Shown in pieces: positions 15,097 through 24,884 of a DNA stretch of 64,000 nt (positions are counted from its first letter, which is position 1; each line of letters starts with the position of its first letter). Position numbers and translations under genes: made by a program. The notes under the pieces are model-generated. The model made no database searches. It had not been told where the DNA came from and was given only the letters and a program-made list of their open reading frames with translations. This DNA is from Nevskia sp043781855 (GTDB taxonomy: Bacteria > Pseudomonadota > Gammaproteobacteria > Nevskiales > Nevskiaceae): positions 62,001 to 126,000 of the forward strand of contig JAYWBB010000134.1 in the NCBI GenBank assembly GCA_043781855.1. Reading direction: 5' to 3'.

Positions 15097-18000
15097 ATGA
15101 ACGGATTCGCTCCGACGTCTCCAAGGGCAGCCGACCCGGCGTCGAACGCACGTCGCGCACCTCAGCTCGCAATTTTTTTCATCGGCATGCTCCTGTCGCT
15201 CGCGGCAGGCGCGGATGTGTCGACGGTCAGCGTCGGCGACGCATCCATCGCCCAGCGGGCCAGCGGCGCAACGACGCTGAAGTTCAACATCACGCGCAGC
15301 GGCGATACCGGCTATGCGGTGGTCGTGCCGTATGCTACGGCGGACGGCACGGCCGTCGCCGGTGTGGATTACACCGCCGTCAGCGGCAGCGTGACGATAC
15401 CTGCCGGTGCCACCGGCGCATCCGTGTCGGTGCCGGTGCTCGGCGGTTCGAACAGCGCCGACAAGTCGCTCTATCTCAATCTTGCCGGCGCCACCGGGGT
15501 CGGGCCGACACCGAGCTTCGTCCCGCAGCAGACCTTTGCGACCGGGCAGTTTGCGTCTTCCGTCGCCGCAGCTGATTTCAATGGCGATGGCCGCGTCGAT
15601 ATGGTCGTCACCAACCAGGGCGTGAGTTCGGTTTCCATCCTGCTCAACACCACGGCACCGGGAGCCGCCACGCCCAGCTTCACCGCTCAACAGTCGGTGG
15701 AGACGGGCGATATCAATCCAGTATTCGTGACCACGGCAGATTTCAATGGTGATGGCCGGGCTGATGTGCTCACGGCACAGAACGACGCCGTCTCCCTGCT
15801 ACTCAACACCACCACACCCGGTGCGGCCACCGCCAGCTTTGCTGCGCCGCAAAGTATTGCCGGCATTGGAGCGAATTATGGTGCTCGCATCGTCAGAGTC
15901 GCCGACCTGAACGGCGATGGCCGGCCTGACCTCCTGGTGGCGTTTTCCGGGGGCCAAGTCAGGGTGTTGTTGAACATCAGCGCACCCGGTGCTGCCACCC
16001 CGAGCTTTGCGGCTCCTGTGCAAGTCGGGGAGTCCGATCTTCCTGCTGGTGCCGATATCGCGGATCTCAATGGCGATGGCCGGCCAGATATCGTGGTGGC
16101 CAGCGGCTTCAAAGAAACGCTTGTGGTGTTCCTGAACACCACGGCACCCGGCGCCGCAACCCCAAGCTTCGCCACCGCGCAAATTTTTAGCTCGAGCCAC
16201 TGCTAATGTCTTGTCCACGCTATGCCCGGCCTCCATCAGCGCCACCGATCTCAACGGCGACGGGCGCCCCGACCTAGTCGTCGCGAATGCTTATTCGGAC
16301 AGCGTCGCAGTGCTGCTCAATACGACGGCACCGGGCGCGGCTGTTGCCAGCTTCGCGGCGCTGACAAGCTTCTCGACCCCGGCCTTTCCGACCTTCGCCA
16401 GCGCGGCCGACGTCAACGGCGATGGCCGCCCCGATCTGCTGGTCGCCAACAATACTGCGGGCAGCGTGTCGGTCCTGATCAATATCACTGCGGCCGGCGC
16501 GACCGCGCCAGCGTTTGCCAGCCCGGTCAGCTTCGCCGCGAATCGCGCGGATTTCCTCGCGACGGCTGACGTCAACGGCGATGGCCGGCCCGACCTGCTG
16601 GTGGCGGGCTTCCAGACCAGCACGGTATCGGTGCTGCTCAACACCACGCCGACGAGCGCCGCGACGTCCCGCTTCGCGCAGCAGCAGGGCTTCGGTACCG
16701 GCAGAAGCCCGACCTCGGTCACTGCTGCGGATATCAACGGCGACGGCCGGCCCGATGTGGTCACGGCGGACTACAACTCCGGCAGCGTCTCGGTGTTGCT
16801 CGACACCACGGCAGCGGGAAGCGCCTTGTCGACCTTTGCCGCGAAGCAGAGTTTCGCCACGGCAGGCGACAACCCGTCGGCGGTCGTCACCGCCGATATC
16901 AACGGCGACGGCAGGCCCGACGTGCTGGTCTCGAACTTTTTCTCAAGCACGGTTTCGGTACTGCTCAACATCACGGCACCAGGTGCCGCAACGGCCAGCC
17001 TCGCCGCAACGCAGATCTTCGATACGGATTTCCTGGCAAGTTCAGTGACCGCATTCGATATCAACGGCGATGGCCGGCCGGACCTGGTGGCGACGAACTC
17101 GATTGCCTATTCGGGCACCGTCAACGTGTGGATCAACACCACCACGCCGGGTGCCGCCATCGCGAGCTTCGGCACCCGGCAGAGCTTTGCGACCAACGGC
17201 TTTCCGCGTTCGGTTGCCGCTGCGGATATCAATGGCGATGGACGGCCCGATCTGCTGGTGAACGATTACGGCGGAGTCTCGGTGCTGATCAACTCGATCG
17301 TGCCGGGAGCCGCAATCGCAAGCTTCGCCACGCGGCAGGGGTTTGCTGCCGGTCCTGCCGCCTGCTGTTCCGTGCGCGCCGCCGACTTCAACGGTGACGG
17401 CCGCCCTGATCTCCTCCTCGCGAACTACGACTCCAACCTTGTTTCGGTGCTGCTCAACACCACGGCACCCGGCGCTGCCATACCGACATTCTCAGCCGCG
17501 CAGAGTTTCGCGGTGGGTCCGCGTCCGCGCTCCGCCAGTGCCGCCGACGTGAACGGCGACGGCCGGCCCGACCTGTTGGTTGCGAACGAATCTTCGCAGA
17601 CCAATTCCACGGTATCGGTGCTGCTGAACACCACCGCGCCGGGCTCGCTGGTACCGAGCTTTGCCGTGCAGAAAACGTACCCGGTCGGTCTGCTGCCGGA
17701 TGCGGTAAGTTCGGCGGACATCAACGGCGATGGCCTGCCGGACTTGCTGGTGGGTAACTTTTCCAGCGACAACGTCTCGGTGCTGCTGAACACGCTCTAC
17801 AGCGCACGTCTGGTCGATGGCTTCGCGGTCGGCACCATCTACCCTGCAGGCTCGTCGCGTTCTCTGAGCATCAGCGACGTCACCCTGAGCGAAGGCGATG
17901 CCGGCACGCGCATCGCCAGTTTCACCGTGAAACTGTCCTCGCCATCAACGACCCCGGTCACGGTGACCGCAACCACGGCCGAAGGCAGCGCCGACAGCCG

Positions 18001-18525
18001 TGACTACGTGCCACGCACATCGCTCATCACTTTCGCGCCCGGCCACACGACGAAGACGTTCAACGTCACCGTCCGCGGCGACGCGCTGTTCGAGCCGGAC
18101 GAAACCTTCTTTGCCAACCTGAGCAATGCCACCGGTGCGGTGATCGCCAAGGATCAGGTTGTTGCCACCATCGTCAACGACGATCCCGTGCCGACACTCA
18201 GCATTCGCAGCGAGGAGGGCGAGATCAACGAGCCTTCCAGCGGCAGGGCGATCGCAAGATTCACGATTGGCCTGTCCGCACCCTCGGGCACGCGGGTAAC
18301 GGTGCAGGCCAGCACGGTTCCGGGCACGGCGGACAACGGTGACTATATCGGCCGGTCGTCGCTATCGTTTTCGAGCCGGGCCACACGGTGAAAACATTCA
18401 ACGTCAGCGTTCTCGGCGGCACCGGCGAGTTGCAGGATGAATTTTTCAGTGCCGGCTTGAGCAACCCGAGCGGCGCGACCATCGCCAGCGGCCAGGACAG
18501 CGTCTTCATCATTCGCGGGGATTAG
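15097..18525 (+). pseudogene. Exported FG-GAP/VCBS and Calx-beta repeat protein, two frameshifts
   Basis: An ATG with AGGGAG 8 nt upstream starts a protein with a long signal peptide (APQLAIFFIGMLLSLAAGA). A Calx-beta module follows, then 14 FG-GAP/VCBS-type repeats, each with a Ca-binding DxNGDGRPD loop about every 55 residues and a recurring LLNTTAPGAA linker. Two C-terminal Calx-beta modules (about 17860-18170 and 18190-18520) end it. The frame breaks at the T5 run 16184-16188 (stop at 16204-16206, reading resumes in another frame from 16211) and near 18372 (stop 18389-18391, reading resumes to TAG 18523). The two shifts compensate in length (1143 codons overall). Such proteins are usually surface or secreted adhesion-like beta-propellers. 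No neighbouring secretion gene is seen. Confidence 0.75.
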
Positions 18526-18589
18526 CCGTCTGCGAGAATGTGCCTGAGCCGGGCATTTCGTCGTCCCGGGAAACTGCCGGGAGAAGGAC

Positions 18590-19267
18590 CTGAACATCAC
18601 CGAAACCAAGGACCGCGTCGTCATAGAGCCCGCGCGCGCCGCGAATGCTGCGGTCATCTGGCTGCATGGTCTGGGTGCGGATGGCAACGACTTCGTGTCG
18701 ATCGTGCCCGAACTCGGACTGCCGGATACCATTTCCGCGCGCTTCATTTTTCCGCATGCGCCGGTGCGGCCGGTGACGCTCAACGGCGGCATGCCGATGC
18801 GCGCGTGGTACGACATCATCAGCCTGACGCGCGGCGAGAGGCAGGACGAAGCCGGTATTCGTGCCTCTGCCGCCACGCTCAGGGGCTGCGTCGACGCGCA
18901 GATCGCCACCGGCATTCCGGCGACGCGCATCGTCATCGCCGGCTTCTCGCAGGGTGGCGCGATTGCGCTGCATGCGGCGGCGCGGCTGACCACGCCGCTG
19001 GCCGGCGTCATGGCGCTATCGACCTATCTGCCGCTCGAGCGCACCGTGCCGGTCGAGATGACGGCCGCCGGCCGCGCCACACCGATCCTCATGTGCCACG
19101 GCCAGTTCGACAACGTGCTGGCGCTGTCGCTGGGCAGCCACAGCCGCGACGGCCTGCGCGGCTCGGGCTTTACGGTCGAATGGCACGACTACCCCATGCA
19201 GCACGCGGTCTGCCCGGCCGAAATTGACGATATCGGTGCGTTTCTACGGCGGTGTCTGGGCGCCTGA
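18590..19267 (+). CDS. Carboxylesterase/phospholipase family alpha/beta hydrolase, no standard start codon
   Basis: The product matches the small carboxylesterase family (EstB/YpfH, about 220 residues): VIWLHGLGADGNDF at the N-terminus (oxyanion hole), nucleophile GFSQGGA, and the catalytic His near the C-terminus (WHDYPMQHAV). The conserved N-terminus lies well before the first GTG (18695), and an upstream in-frame stop (18545) leaves no ATG, GTG or TTG in between. CTG at 18590, with GGGAG 6 nt upstream, gives a 225-residue protein with a normal beginning. It therefore uses CTG or has lost its start. The 3' end overlaps tamB by 24 nt on the opposite strand. Confidence 0.72.
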   Translation: MNITETKDRVVIEPARAANAAVIWLHGLGADGNDFVSIVPELGLPDTISARFIFPHAPVRPVTLNGGMPMRAWYDIISLTRGERQDEAGIRASAATLRGCVDAQIATGIPATRIVIAGFSQGGAIALHAAARLTTPLAGVMALSTYLPLERTVPVEMTAAGRATPILMCHGQFDNVLALSLGSHSRDGLRGSGFTVEWHDYPMQHAVCPAEIDDIGAFLRRCLGA

Positions 19268-22200
19268 ACCGGCAGCCGGCGCGGGCGTTTCCTCGCGCGG
19301 CTTCGGCGGCGGCGCTTTGCGCTTGCCGCGCTCGGTCGAATAGATGAGGTCGCCGCCGCTGGCGGTGCCGCTTTCGGTCGAGAGCTTGAAGCCGTGGCCG
19401 AGCGTGTACAGCAACCGGAACGTGTAGCCCTGCTGGAACAGGCTGATGCCGTAGCTGATGAACAGGCGCGGCGTGAGGTATTTGCCGAGCGTGAGCTGCG
19501 CGACCTGCGTGGTGGCGTCGACGCTGCTGCCGGCGGCCTGCGAGCCGGCGATGCTCTGCGCGTTGGCTGCGACTTCCGAACCATTGCTGCCGACGCCACC
19601 GACCGAAAGCTGATCGAGGCCTACCTTCTTGCCGATCAGATTCGCGATGTAGTCGCCCCCGCCCAGGCCCAGCGAGAGGGCGGCCCTCGAGACCAGGCCA
19701 CGGTCCTGCGTCGAGCTGGTTTCGAGCGAGCGGCCGAGGATCAGCCACGAGAGCTGCTGCTCGCGCGGCAGCGTCGGGCTTGATTGCAGCGTCAACTCCG
19801 GCCTCGCGAGCGTGCCGCGCACGCGCACGCCGACGGTGATGTCCTCGCGCGGCTTGCGCGAGGCGGTGATGTCGACCGCCGGCTTGGTGACGGCATCGCC
19901 GGTGAACAGCAGCCGGCCGTCGTCGATCGGGAGATCCTGACCGTAGGCCTTGTAGTGGCCGTCTTCCAGGCGCAGCTCGCCACGGCCGCGCGCCGCGCGC
20001 TGCGGTTCCTGCGTCACCGTCACCTCGCCCTCGATGCGCGTCTTCAGGCCGAAGCCCTCGATGCGCACGGCCTTGCCGAGCACCAGGCGCAGCTCGACCG
20101 TCACCGGCAACGTCGCTTTCGGCGGGGGCGTCTCGGCGCCCACCAGTACCTGATCGCGGCTGACTTCGACACCCCCACCGCCGAGGCCCTTGGGCGTGAT
20201 GTCGGCGTTCGGCACGGTGAGTTGACCGGTCAGCTTCGCCCCCTTGGCATCGCGCACCAGGTGCAGATCCGGCGATACCCAGGCGCGCGCCTCGGCGGTG
20301 TTCATCGCCTGGAAGTTGTCACCCTGCAAGCGGATGTCGGCGAGCAGTGGCGTCACGAACGGATCGACGCTGCCGGTCACGGTCATCGTGCCGTCGCCGG
20401 AGCGCAAGCTCCCGTCGAGCGTCAGCGGTCCGTTGCCGTTGCCGCTCAGGTTCAGCCGCACGTCTTGCAACGTGATGCCGGCCACGATCAGCTTCGCGTG
20501 ACCCTCGCTCAAGCGCAGCTGGCCGCCGAGGCGCGGCGATTTCGGCGTGCCGGAGACATCGAAGGCGCCGGCCAGTTTGCCATCGAGCGAGCGCAGCTGC
20601 GGCAGCAGCGGTTCGATGAAGGCGATGGTCGGGAAGTCGGCCTTGATCTGGCCGGACAGCGCGCGCTCGACAAAGCTGGCGCCGGGCGCGGCGGTGACAT
20701 CGGCATCAATCTGGCCCTGCTCGGTGACAAGCGCGACGACGCCGTGCAGGCGGCCCTCGCGCTGGTCCGCGCGCAACGTGCCGATCTTCAGGTGGAACGG
20801 CGGCGCGTCGGGCACCTCGAACTGTGCGTCGCGCAGGTTCAGCGAGGCCACGGCGTCGACGACATCGCCGCCGGTGAAATTGATCTTGCCGTCGCCGTCG
20901 ACGCTGCCGCCGAGCCGATAATCCGGCGGCAGCAGCGGCTGGAATGCGGCCAGCAGCAGTCGCTCGATGTTCCAGCCGACGCGCGTGCCGTCGCTGAGCA
21001 CGTTCTGTTCGAGATTGAAGCAGGCGCGGCCATCGGCGCCTTTAAGGCAGGCTGGTTCGAGCGCGCGGCGTTGCCGGCCGATGAGGATGCCCGCACTTTT
21101 TTCGAGCGACCACGCGGCCAGCCCGTTCGGCGCCAGGCCGAGTGCGGCGAGTTCGCCGCCCCATTCGCGGCGCCTGCGATCGTAGCCACCCTGCAGCACG
21201 AGGTTGACTTTGCCGTGTTCGGTTTGGGCGACCAGTTCGGCGCGGTGGTAGATCTCCAGTCCGGTGATGTCGAGCTTGAGGCTCTGGACGATGAAGCCGA
21301 CATCGGCCTGCGTGGCGATCACGGCGATTTTCGAATCGACTTTCGGATCGACGTCGGCGCTCCAGACGAGTCGCGCGACGGTCTCCTTGTCATAGCGCAG
21401 CGCCGTGGCTTCGCCCCGCGTGACCAGATGCGGATTCTCCAGCGTGCCGGTGAACCTGAAATCGAACTTGCCGCGGCCGGCGAGCTTCGGATAAAGCGCG
21501 GCGAGATCGGGACTCTCGAAATCGCCGCCGAGGTCGTAGGGCGGAGTTGCCTGGCCGCTCGCGCTCAAACGTGTTGCGCCGGAGTCGAGCCGCAGCTGCT
21601 GCACGGTCACGGTTTTTCCGGCGAGCGCGCCCTGTGCCGCAAGCTTCACCGGATAGCCGCGCAGTCTCGAGTTGTCGATCTGCGCGTCGAACCGGATCGG
21701 CGCTTTTGCGCCCTTTTCGGTGCGCAGCTTGAGGCTGCCGTTGATCTCGCCGGGCCAGTCCTTTGCGAACAGCGCCGGGTTGAGTTTCGTGATCTGGGCA
21801 TCTAAATTCCCTGCGAGCTGCGGCGTCCACGCGACTTCGCCCTGCGCCTGCACCCGGCCGCCGCCGGCCTGCACGAGCAGGTTCCTGACCCGCGCGGCGC
21901 GCGTATCGGTGCTGCCTTCGGCGCTCAGCGAAAACGGCTGGCCGCGCAGTGTGGAGCGCGCGATGTTGGCGGTGAAGACCATCTCGGGACGTCCGTCGGC
22001 CAGCGTCGTCGTCGTGTTCAATGTGCCGTTGATATCACCGGTCACGCCGGCCGCGAACAAGGCCGGATCGATGTGTTCGAGCACGGCCTGCAACTCCACC
22101 AGCACCTGCGGCGACCAGTCGACGTGGCCCTTCGCGCTGATCGCGCCGCGCTGGCCGGCGGTCTTGGGGTCGCTGCCGTCGCCGGCCAGCGTGTCGAGTT

Positions 22201-23128
22201 GCAGCTGATCGATCGTCAGACTCTGCAGGCTGCCGCTGCCCTGCGCGGCCAGCTGCGCGGCGCGGCCCTGCAGCGTGGCCTTCGTGTTGAGGTCGAAGGC
22301 GTAGTGCTCGAAGCTGCCGTCGAGTTTCATCCCGCCTTCGATGGCACCGACCTGCGCCGGCTTCTCGTCCGGCAGCACCAGCGGCCAGTGCAGTTGCTGC
22401 CATTGCAGCGCCAGCGCGCTGTGCGCCGCGCCGATGCCCAACGTGCCTTTCGCGCTGATTTCGCCGGGGCCCTGGATCAGCAGTTGTTCGAACTCGATGT
22501 GATCGCTCGCCATGCGCGCGTCGGCCTGTGCCTGCAAGGGGCCGGTCCAGCTCAGCGCGGTCTTGAGCGAGGCGATCGTGATGGTGTCGCCCCGCCATTT
22601 GCCGACCAGCTCGGCTTGCTCGATTGCGAACGGCGGTGCTTCGGGTTCGCGCGAAGAGTACAGCGCGAAGCCGGAGAGATTCAGGGCGTCGATCACGACA
22701 TCGACCGGCAGCTTCACCGGCAGTCTCGTCGCGGCTTTCGGCGGCGCATTTTCCGCTCGTGCGGCCGGACGGACCACAAATATCTCGACATCAAGGCGCT
22801 CGACATGCAGCTGGCGGCTCAGCAGCGCGCGCGGCGCGATGCGCAGATGGACATGGGCGATGGTGACGACGGTGCCGTCGGGTCCGGTGTAGCGCAGATC
22901 GCGCAGGTCGAGCTCGTTGAGCAGGCTGCCGCTGGAGGAACCGATCTGCAAGGCACCGTGCATCAGGCGCTGCGTCTGGGCCAGCGCGAAACGCAGGCCG
23001 CTTTCGCTGCGCATGACGTACCCGACAAGGCCGACGACCGCGACGATCAGAACGGCGAGCAGGATCGCGAACGCGCGCAGCGCGCGCAGCAGGAGGCTGC
23101 GGCGCGGCGGCGCCGGTGCTTCCGTCAC
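19244..23128 (-). CDS. tamB: Translocation and assembly module inner-membrane protein TamB
   Basis: 1294 residues, within the family range. An N-terminal membrane anchor (LLLRALRAFAILLAVLIVAVV) is followed by a very long beta-rich periplasmic region typical of AsmA-like bridge proteins and a C-terminal DUF490 domain (about the last 350 residues, including PREQQLSWLILGRSLE). TamB spans the periplasm, partners TamA, and is linked to outer-membrane protein insertion and anterograde phospholipid transport. Its ATG overlaps the tamA stop (ATGA). It is the last gene of the run. Confidence 0.95.
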   Translation of the reverse strand: MTEAPAPPRRSLLLRALRAFAILLAVLIVAVVGLVGYVMRSESGLRFALAQTQRLMHGALQIGSSSGSLLNELDLRDLRYTGPDGTVVTIAHVHLRIAPRALLSRQLHVERLDVEIFVVRPAARAENAPPKAATRLPVKLPVDVVIDALNLSGFALYSSREPEAPPFAIEQAELVGKWRGDTITIASLKTALSWTGPLQAQADARMASDHIEFEQLLIQGPGEISAKGTLGIGAAHSALALQWQQLHWPLVLPDEKPAQVGAIEGGMKLDGSFEHYAFDLNTKATLQGRAAQLAAQGSGSLQSLTIDQLQLDTLAGDGSDPKTAGQRGAISAKGHVDWSPQVLVELQAVLEHIDPALFAAGVTGDINGTLNTTTTLADGRPEMVFTANIARSTLRGQPFSLSAEGSTDTRAARVRNLLVQAGGGRVQAQGEVAWTPQLAGNLDAQITKLNPALFAKDWPGEINGSLKLRTEKGAKAPIRFDAQIDNSRLRGYPVKLAAQGALAGKTVTVQQLRLDSGATRLSASGQATPPYDLGGDFESPDLAALYPKLAGRGKFDFRFTGTLENPHLVTRGEATALRYDKETVARLVWSADVDPKVDSKIAVIATQADVGFIVQSLKLDITGLEIYHRAELVAQTEHGKVNLVLQGGYDRRRREWGGELAALGLAPNGLAAWSLEKSAGILIGRQRRALEPACLKGADGRACFNLEQNVLSDGTRVGWNIERLLLAAFQPLLPPDYRLGGSVDGDGKINFTGGDVVDAVASLNLRDAQFEVPDAPPFHLKIGTLRADQREGRLHGVVALVTEQGQIDADVTAAPGASFVERALSGQIKADFPTIAFIEPLLPQLRSLDGKLAGAFDVSGTPKSPRLGGQLRLSEGHAKLIVAGITLQDVRLNLSGNGNGPLTLDGSLRSGDGTMTVTGSVDPFVTPLLADIRLQGDNFQAMNTAEARAWVSPDLHLVRDAKGAKLTGQLTVPNADITPKGLGGGGVEVSRDQVLVGAETPPPKATLPVTVELRLVLGKAVRIEGFGLKTRIEGEVTVTQEPQRAARGRGELRLEDGHYKAYGQDLPIDDGRLLFTGDAVTKPAVDITASRKPREDITVGVRVRGTLARPELTLQSSPTLPREQQLSWLILGRSLETSSTQDRGLVSRAALSLGLGGGDYIANLIGKKVGLDQLSVGGVGSNGSEVAANAQSIAGSQAAGSSVDATTQVAQLTLGKYLTPRLFISYGISLFQQGYTFRLLYTLGHGFKLSTESGTASGGDLIYSTERGKRKAPPPKPREETPAPAAGSGAQTPP

Positions 23129-24879
23129 AGTCCCACCCGCACGCCGATGTGCAGCCGCACCGGCGACTGACCGGCATCGAAAGGATGCGCGAGATCGAGT
23201 GCGAACGAGCCGAACGGCGCGCGGTAGCGAACGCCGGCCCCGGCGCCGAGACTCAGGGGCACGCGCGGATCGTTGTCGGCGCCGCCGGCGTCGGCGAAGA
23301 TCGCGAGGCCGTAAGTCTTGTAGACGTACCAGTCGATCTCGCTCGAAGCCGTGGTCAGGAACCTGCCGCCGGCGACACGGCCGTTGGCATCGCGCGGGCC
23401 GAGCGACTGGTAGGAATAGCCGCGCACGCTTTCGTCGCCGCCCGCGAAGAAGCGCTGCGACGGTGGCAGGTTGTCGAAGCGGCCGACGGCGGTGCCGCCC
23501 TCGTCGATGCGAGACAGCAGATAGAGCCGATTGCCGAGGTAGAGCGTGCTGCGCAGCTTGACCAGGCCCTGGATGAAGTTGGTGTCCGAGAGTGCTGCCG
23601 TGGTTCCACCGTGGGTGTCGATGAAGGCATACCAGCCGCGCTTCGGGAAGATCGGATCATCGGCGACGGTGCGGTTGAACGAGATGCCCGGCACCAGCAG
23701 CGTGCTGGTCTGGTGCGGGCTCTGCTTGATCGAGTAGCGGTCGACGGTGTACTCGAGATAGACGCGGCGCTGCCAGAGCCGGCCCTGGCGGTTATAGCTC
23801 GTGCCGAAGCGGTACAGCGTCTCGTTGACGTCGCTGAAATTCTGCGTCAGCACCTGGGTCGTGAAGCTGATCGAATCAGACGGCACGTGACCGAACGGAA
23901 TGCGGTACTCGGCGACAGCGGTGGAGATCACGGGTGAGACGCGCAGGTCGAGCCTGAGCTTGTGGCCGCCGTTGTTGATGCGGCGGAACTCGGTGCCGAT
24001 GCTCGCGCGCGGCCCGGTGTCGGTACCGTAACCGAGGCCGAACTGGTACTTGTGCGGGGCTTTCTCGATCGTGCGGATTACCACCGGAATGCGGCCTTCC
24101 GTGTCGACTTTGTCGCGCTGGGTATCGACATCGACGCTGTCGAAGTAATCGAGATCGCCGAACGCGAACTGCGTGCCGAGAACTTTCGCGGGGTCGAAAT
24201 ACTCATCGGGCTGGAACGTGATGTAGCGGCGCAGGAAGTTCTCGTGCAGATGCCCGTCCTGCTCGATCGTGATGTCGCCGAAACGGTAGCGGCGGCCGCT
24301 GTCGAGCGTCAGCAGCACTTCGGCACTGTTGTTGGCGACGTCGACGCGCAGCTCGCGTCGCGTGAGATTGGCGTCGAGCATTCCGCCGGAATACGCGGTC
24401 TGCACGAGCAGCGTCTTCAGTTCCTCGTACTCGTCGTGCTTGAGCCGCTCGCCGAGCTTCAAAGGCAGTGGCCGCTCGGTGAGCCCGCGCAGCGGCGCGT
24501 AGTCGAGGCCCTCGCCGGTGATTTCGATGTTGATTTTCGTGAGGTCGGTTTCCGGGCCGGCGTCGACGGTGTAAATCACGGTCCAGTCGGGCGCCGCACC
24601 GCGCAGCTCCGATTTCACCGTGATGTTGTACCAGCCGAAAGGCTGCATCGCGGTCTTGATCTCGGCTTCGCCCTGCTTGAACAGGCGCTGCACGTCGGCC
24701 GCTTCGTATTCGGACTTGTCGGCGTCGCTGCGCCTGGCGTATTCGAGGATCGAGAGCCGGTCGTAGCAGTTGTCGCGCTCGTCACTGCCGAGGCCGCGAA
24801 CCTGCACGTCGATGCCGGCGAGCGCCGGGGCGCTCATGCCGAGCAGGCAGCAGAGCAGGAGCGTTCGGCGCTGCGCCAT
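23125..24879 (-). CDS. tamA: Outer-membrane Omp85-family protein TamA
   Basis: 584 residues starting at MAQRRTLLLCCLLG, a signal peptide cleaved after LAG (APALAG). Three POTRA-like repeats (about 25-270) precede a 16-strand Omp85 barrel, with the lid-lock RGY element in FFAGGDESVRGYSYQSLG. The frame is open far upstream, but that part lies over the GumN gene and lacks coding character, so the ATG at 24879 is preferred. Its stop overlaps the tamB start. It begins 5 nt after the GumN/TraB stop. Confidence 0.95.
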   Translation of the reverse strand: MAQRRTLLLCCLLGMSAPALAGIDVQVRGLGSDERDNCYDRLSILEYARRSDADKSEYEAADVQRLFKQGEAEIKTAMQPFGWYNITVKSELRGAAPDWTVIYTVDAGPETDLTKINIEITGEGLDYAPLRGLTERPLPLKLGERLKHDEYEELKTLLVQTAYSGGMLDANLTRRELRVDVANNSAEVLLTLDSGRRYRFGDITIEQDGHLHENFLRRYITFQPDEYFDPAKVLGTQFAFGDLDYFDSVDVDTQRDKVDTEGRIPVVIRTIEKAPHKYQFGLGYGTDTGPRASIGTEFRRINNGGHKLRLDLRVSPVISTAVAEYRIPFGHVPSDSISFTTQVLTQNFSDVNETLYRFGTSYNRQGRLWQRRVYLEYTVDRYSIKQSPHQTSTLLVPGISFNRTVADDPIFPKRGWYAFIDTHGGTTAALSDTNFIQGLVKLRSTLYLGNRLYLLSRIDEGGTAVGRFDNLPPSQRFFAGGDESVRGYSYQSLGPRDANGRVAGGRFLTTASSEIDWYVYKTYGLAIFADAGGADNDPRVPLSLGAGAGVRYRAPFGSFALDLAHPFDAGQSPVRLHIGVRVGL

Positions 24880-24884
24880 GCCGC

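Noticed and set aside
15480..17800. CRISPR-like or tandem DNA repeat array
   Set aside because: The periodicity comes from about 55-residue FG-GAP protein repeats with varied codons; there are no identical short repeats with spacers.
19784..21805. 673-residue open frame antisense to tamB
   Set aside because: Shadow frame of a GC-rich repetitive gene; no signal, domain or ribosome-binding site.
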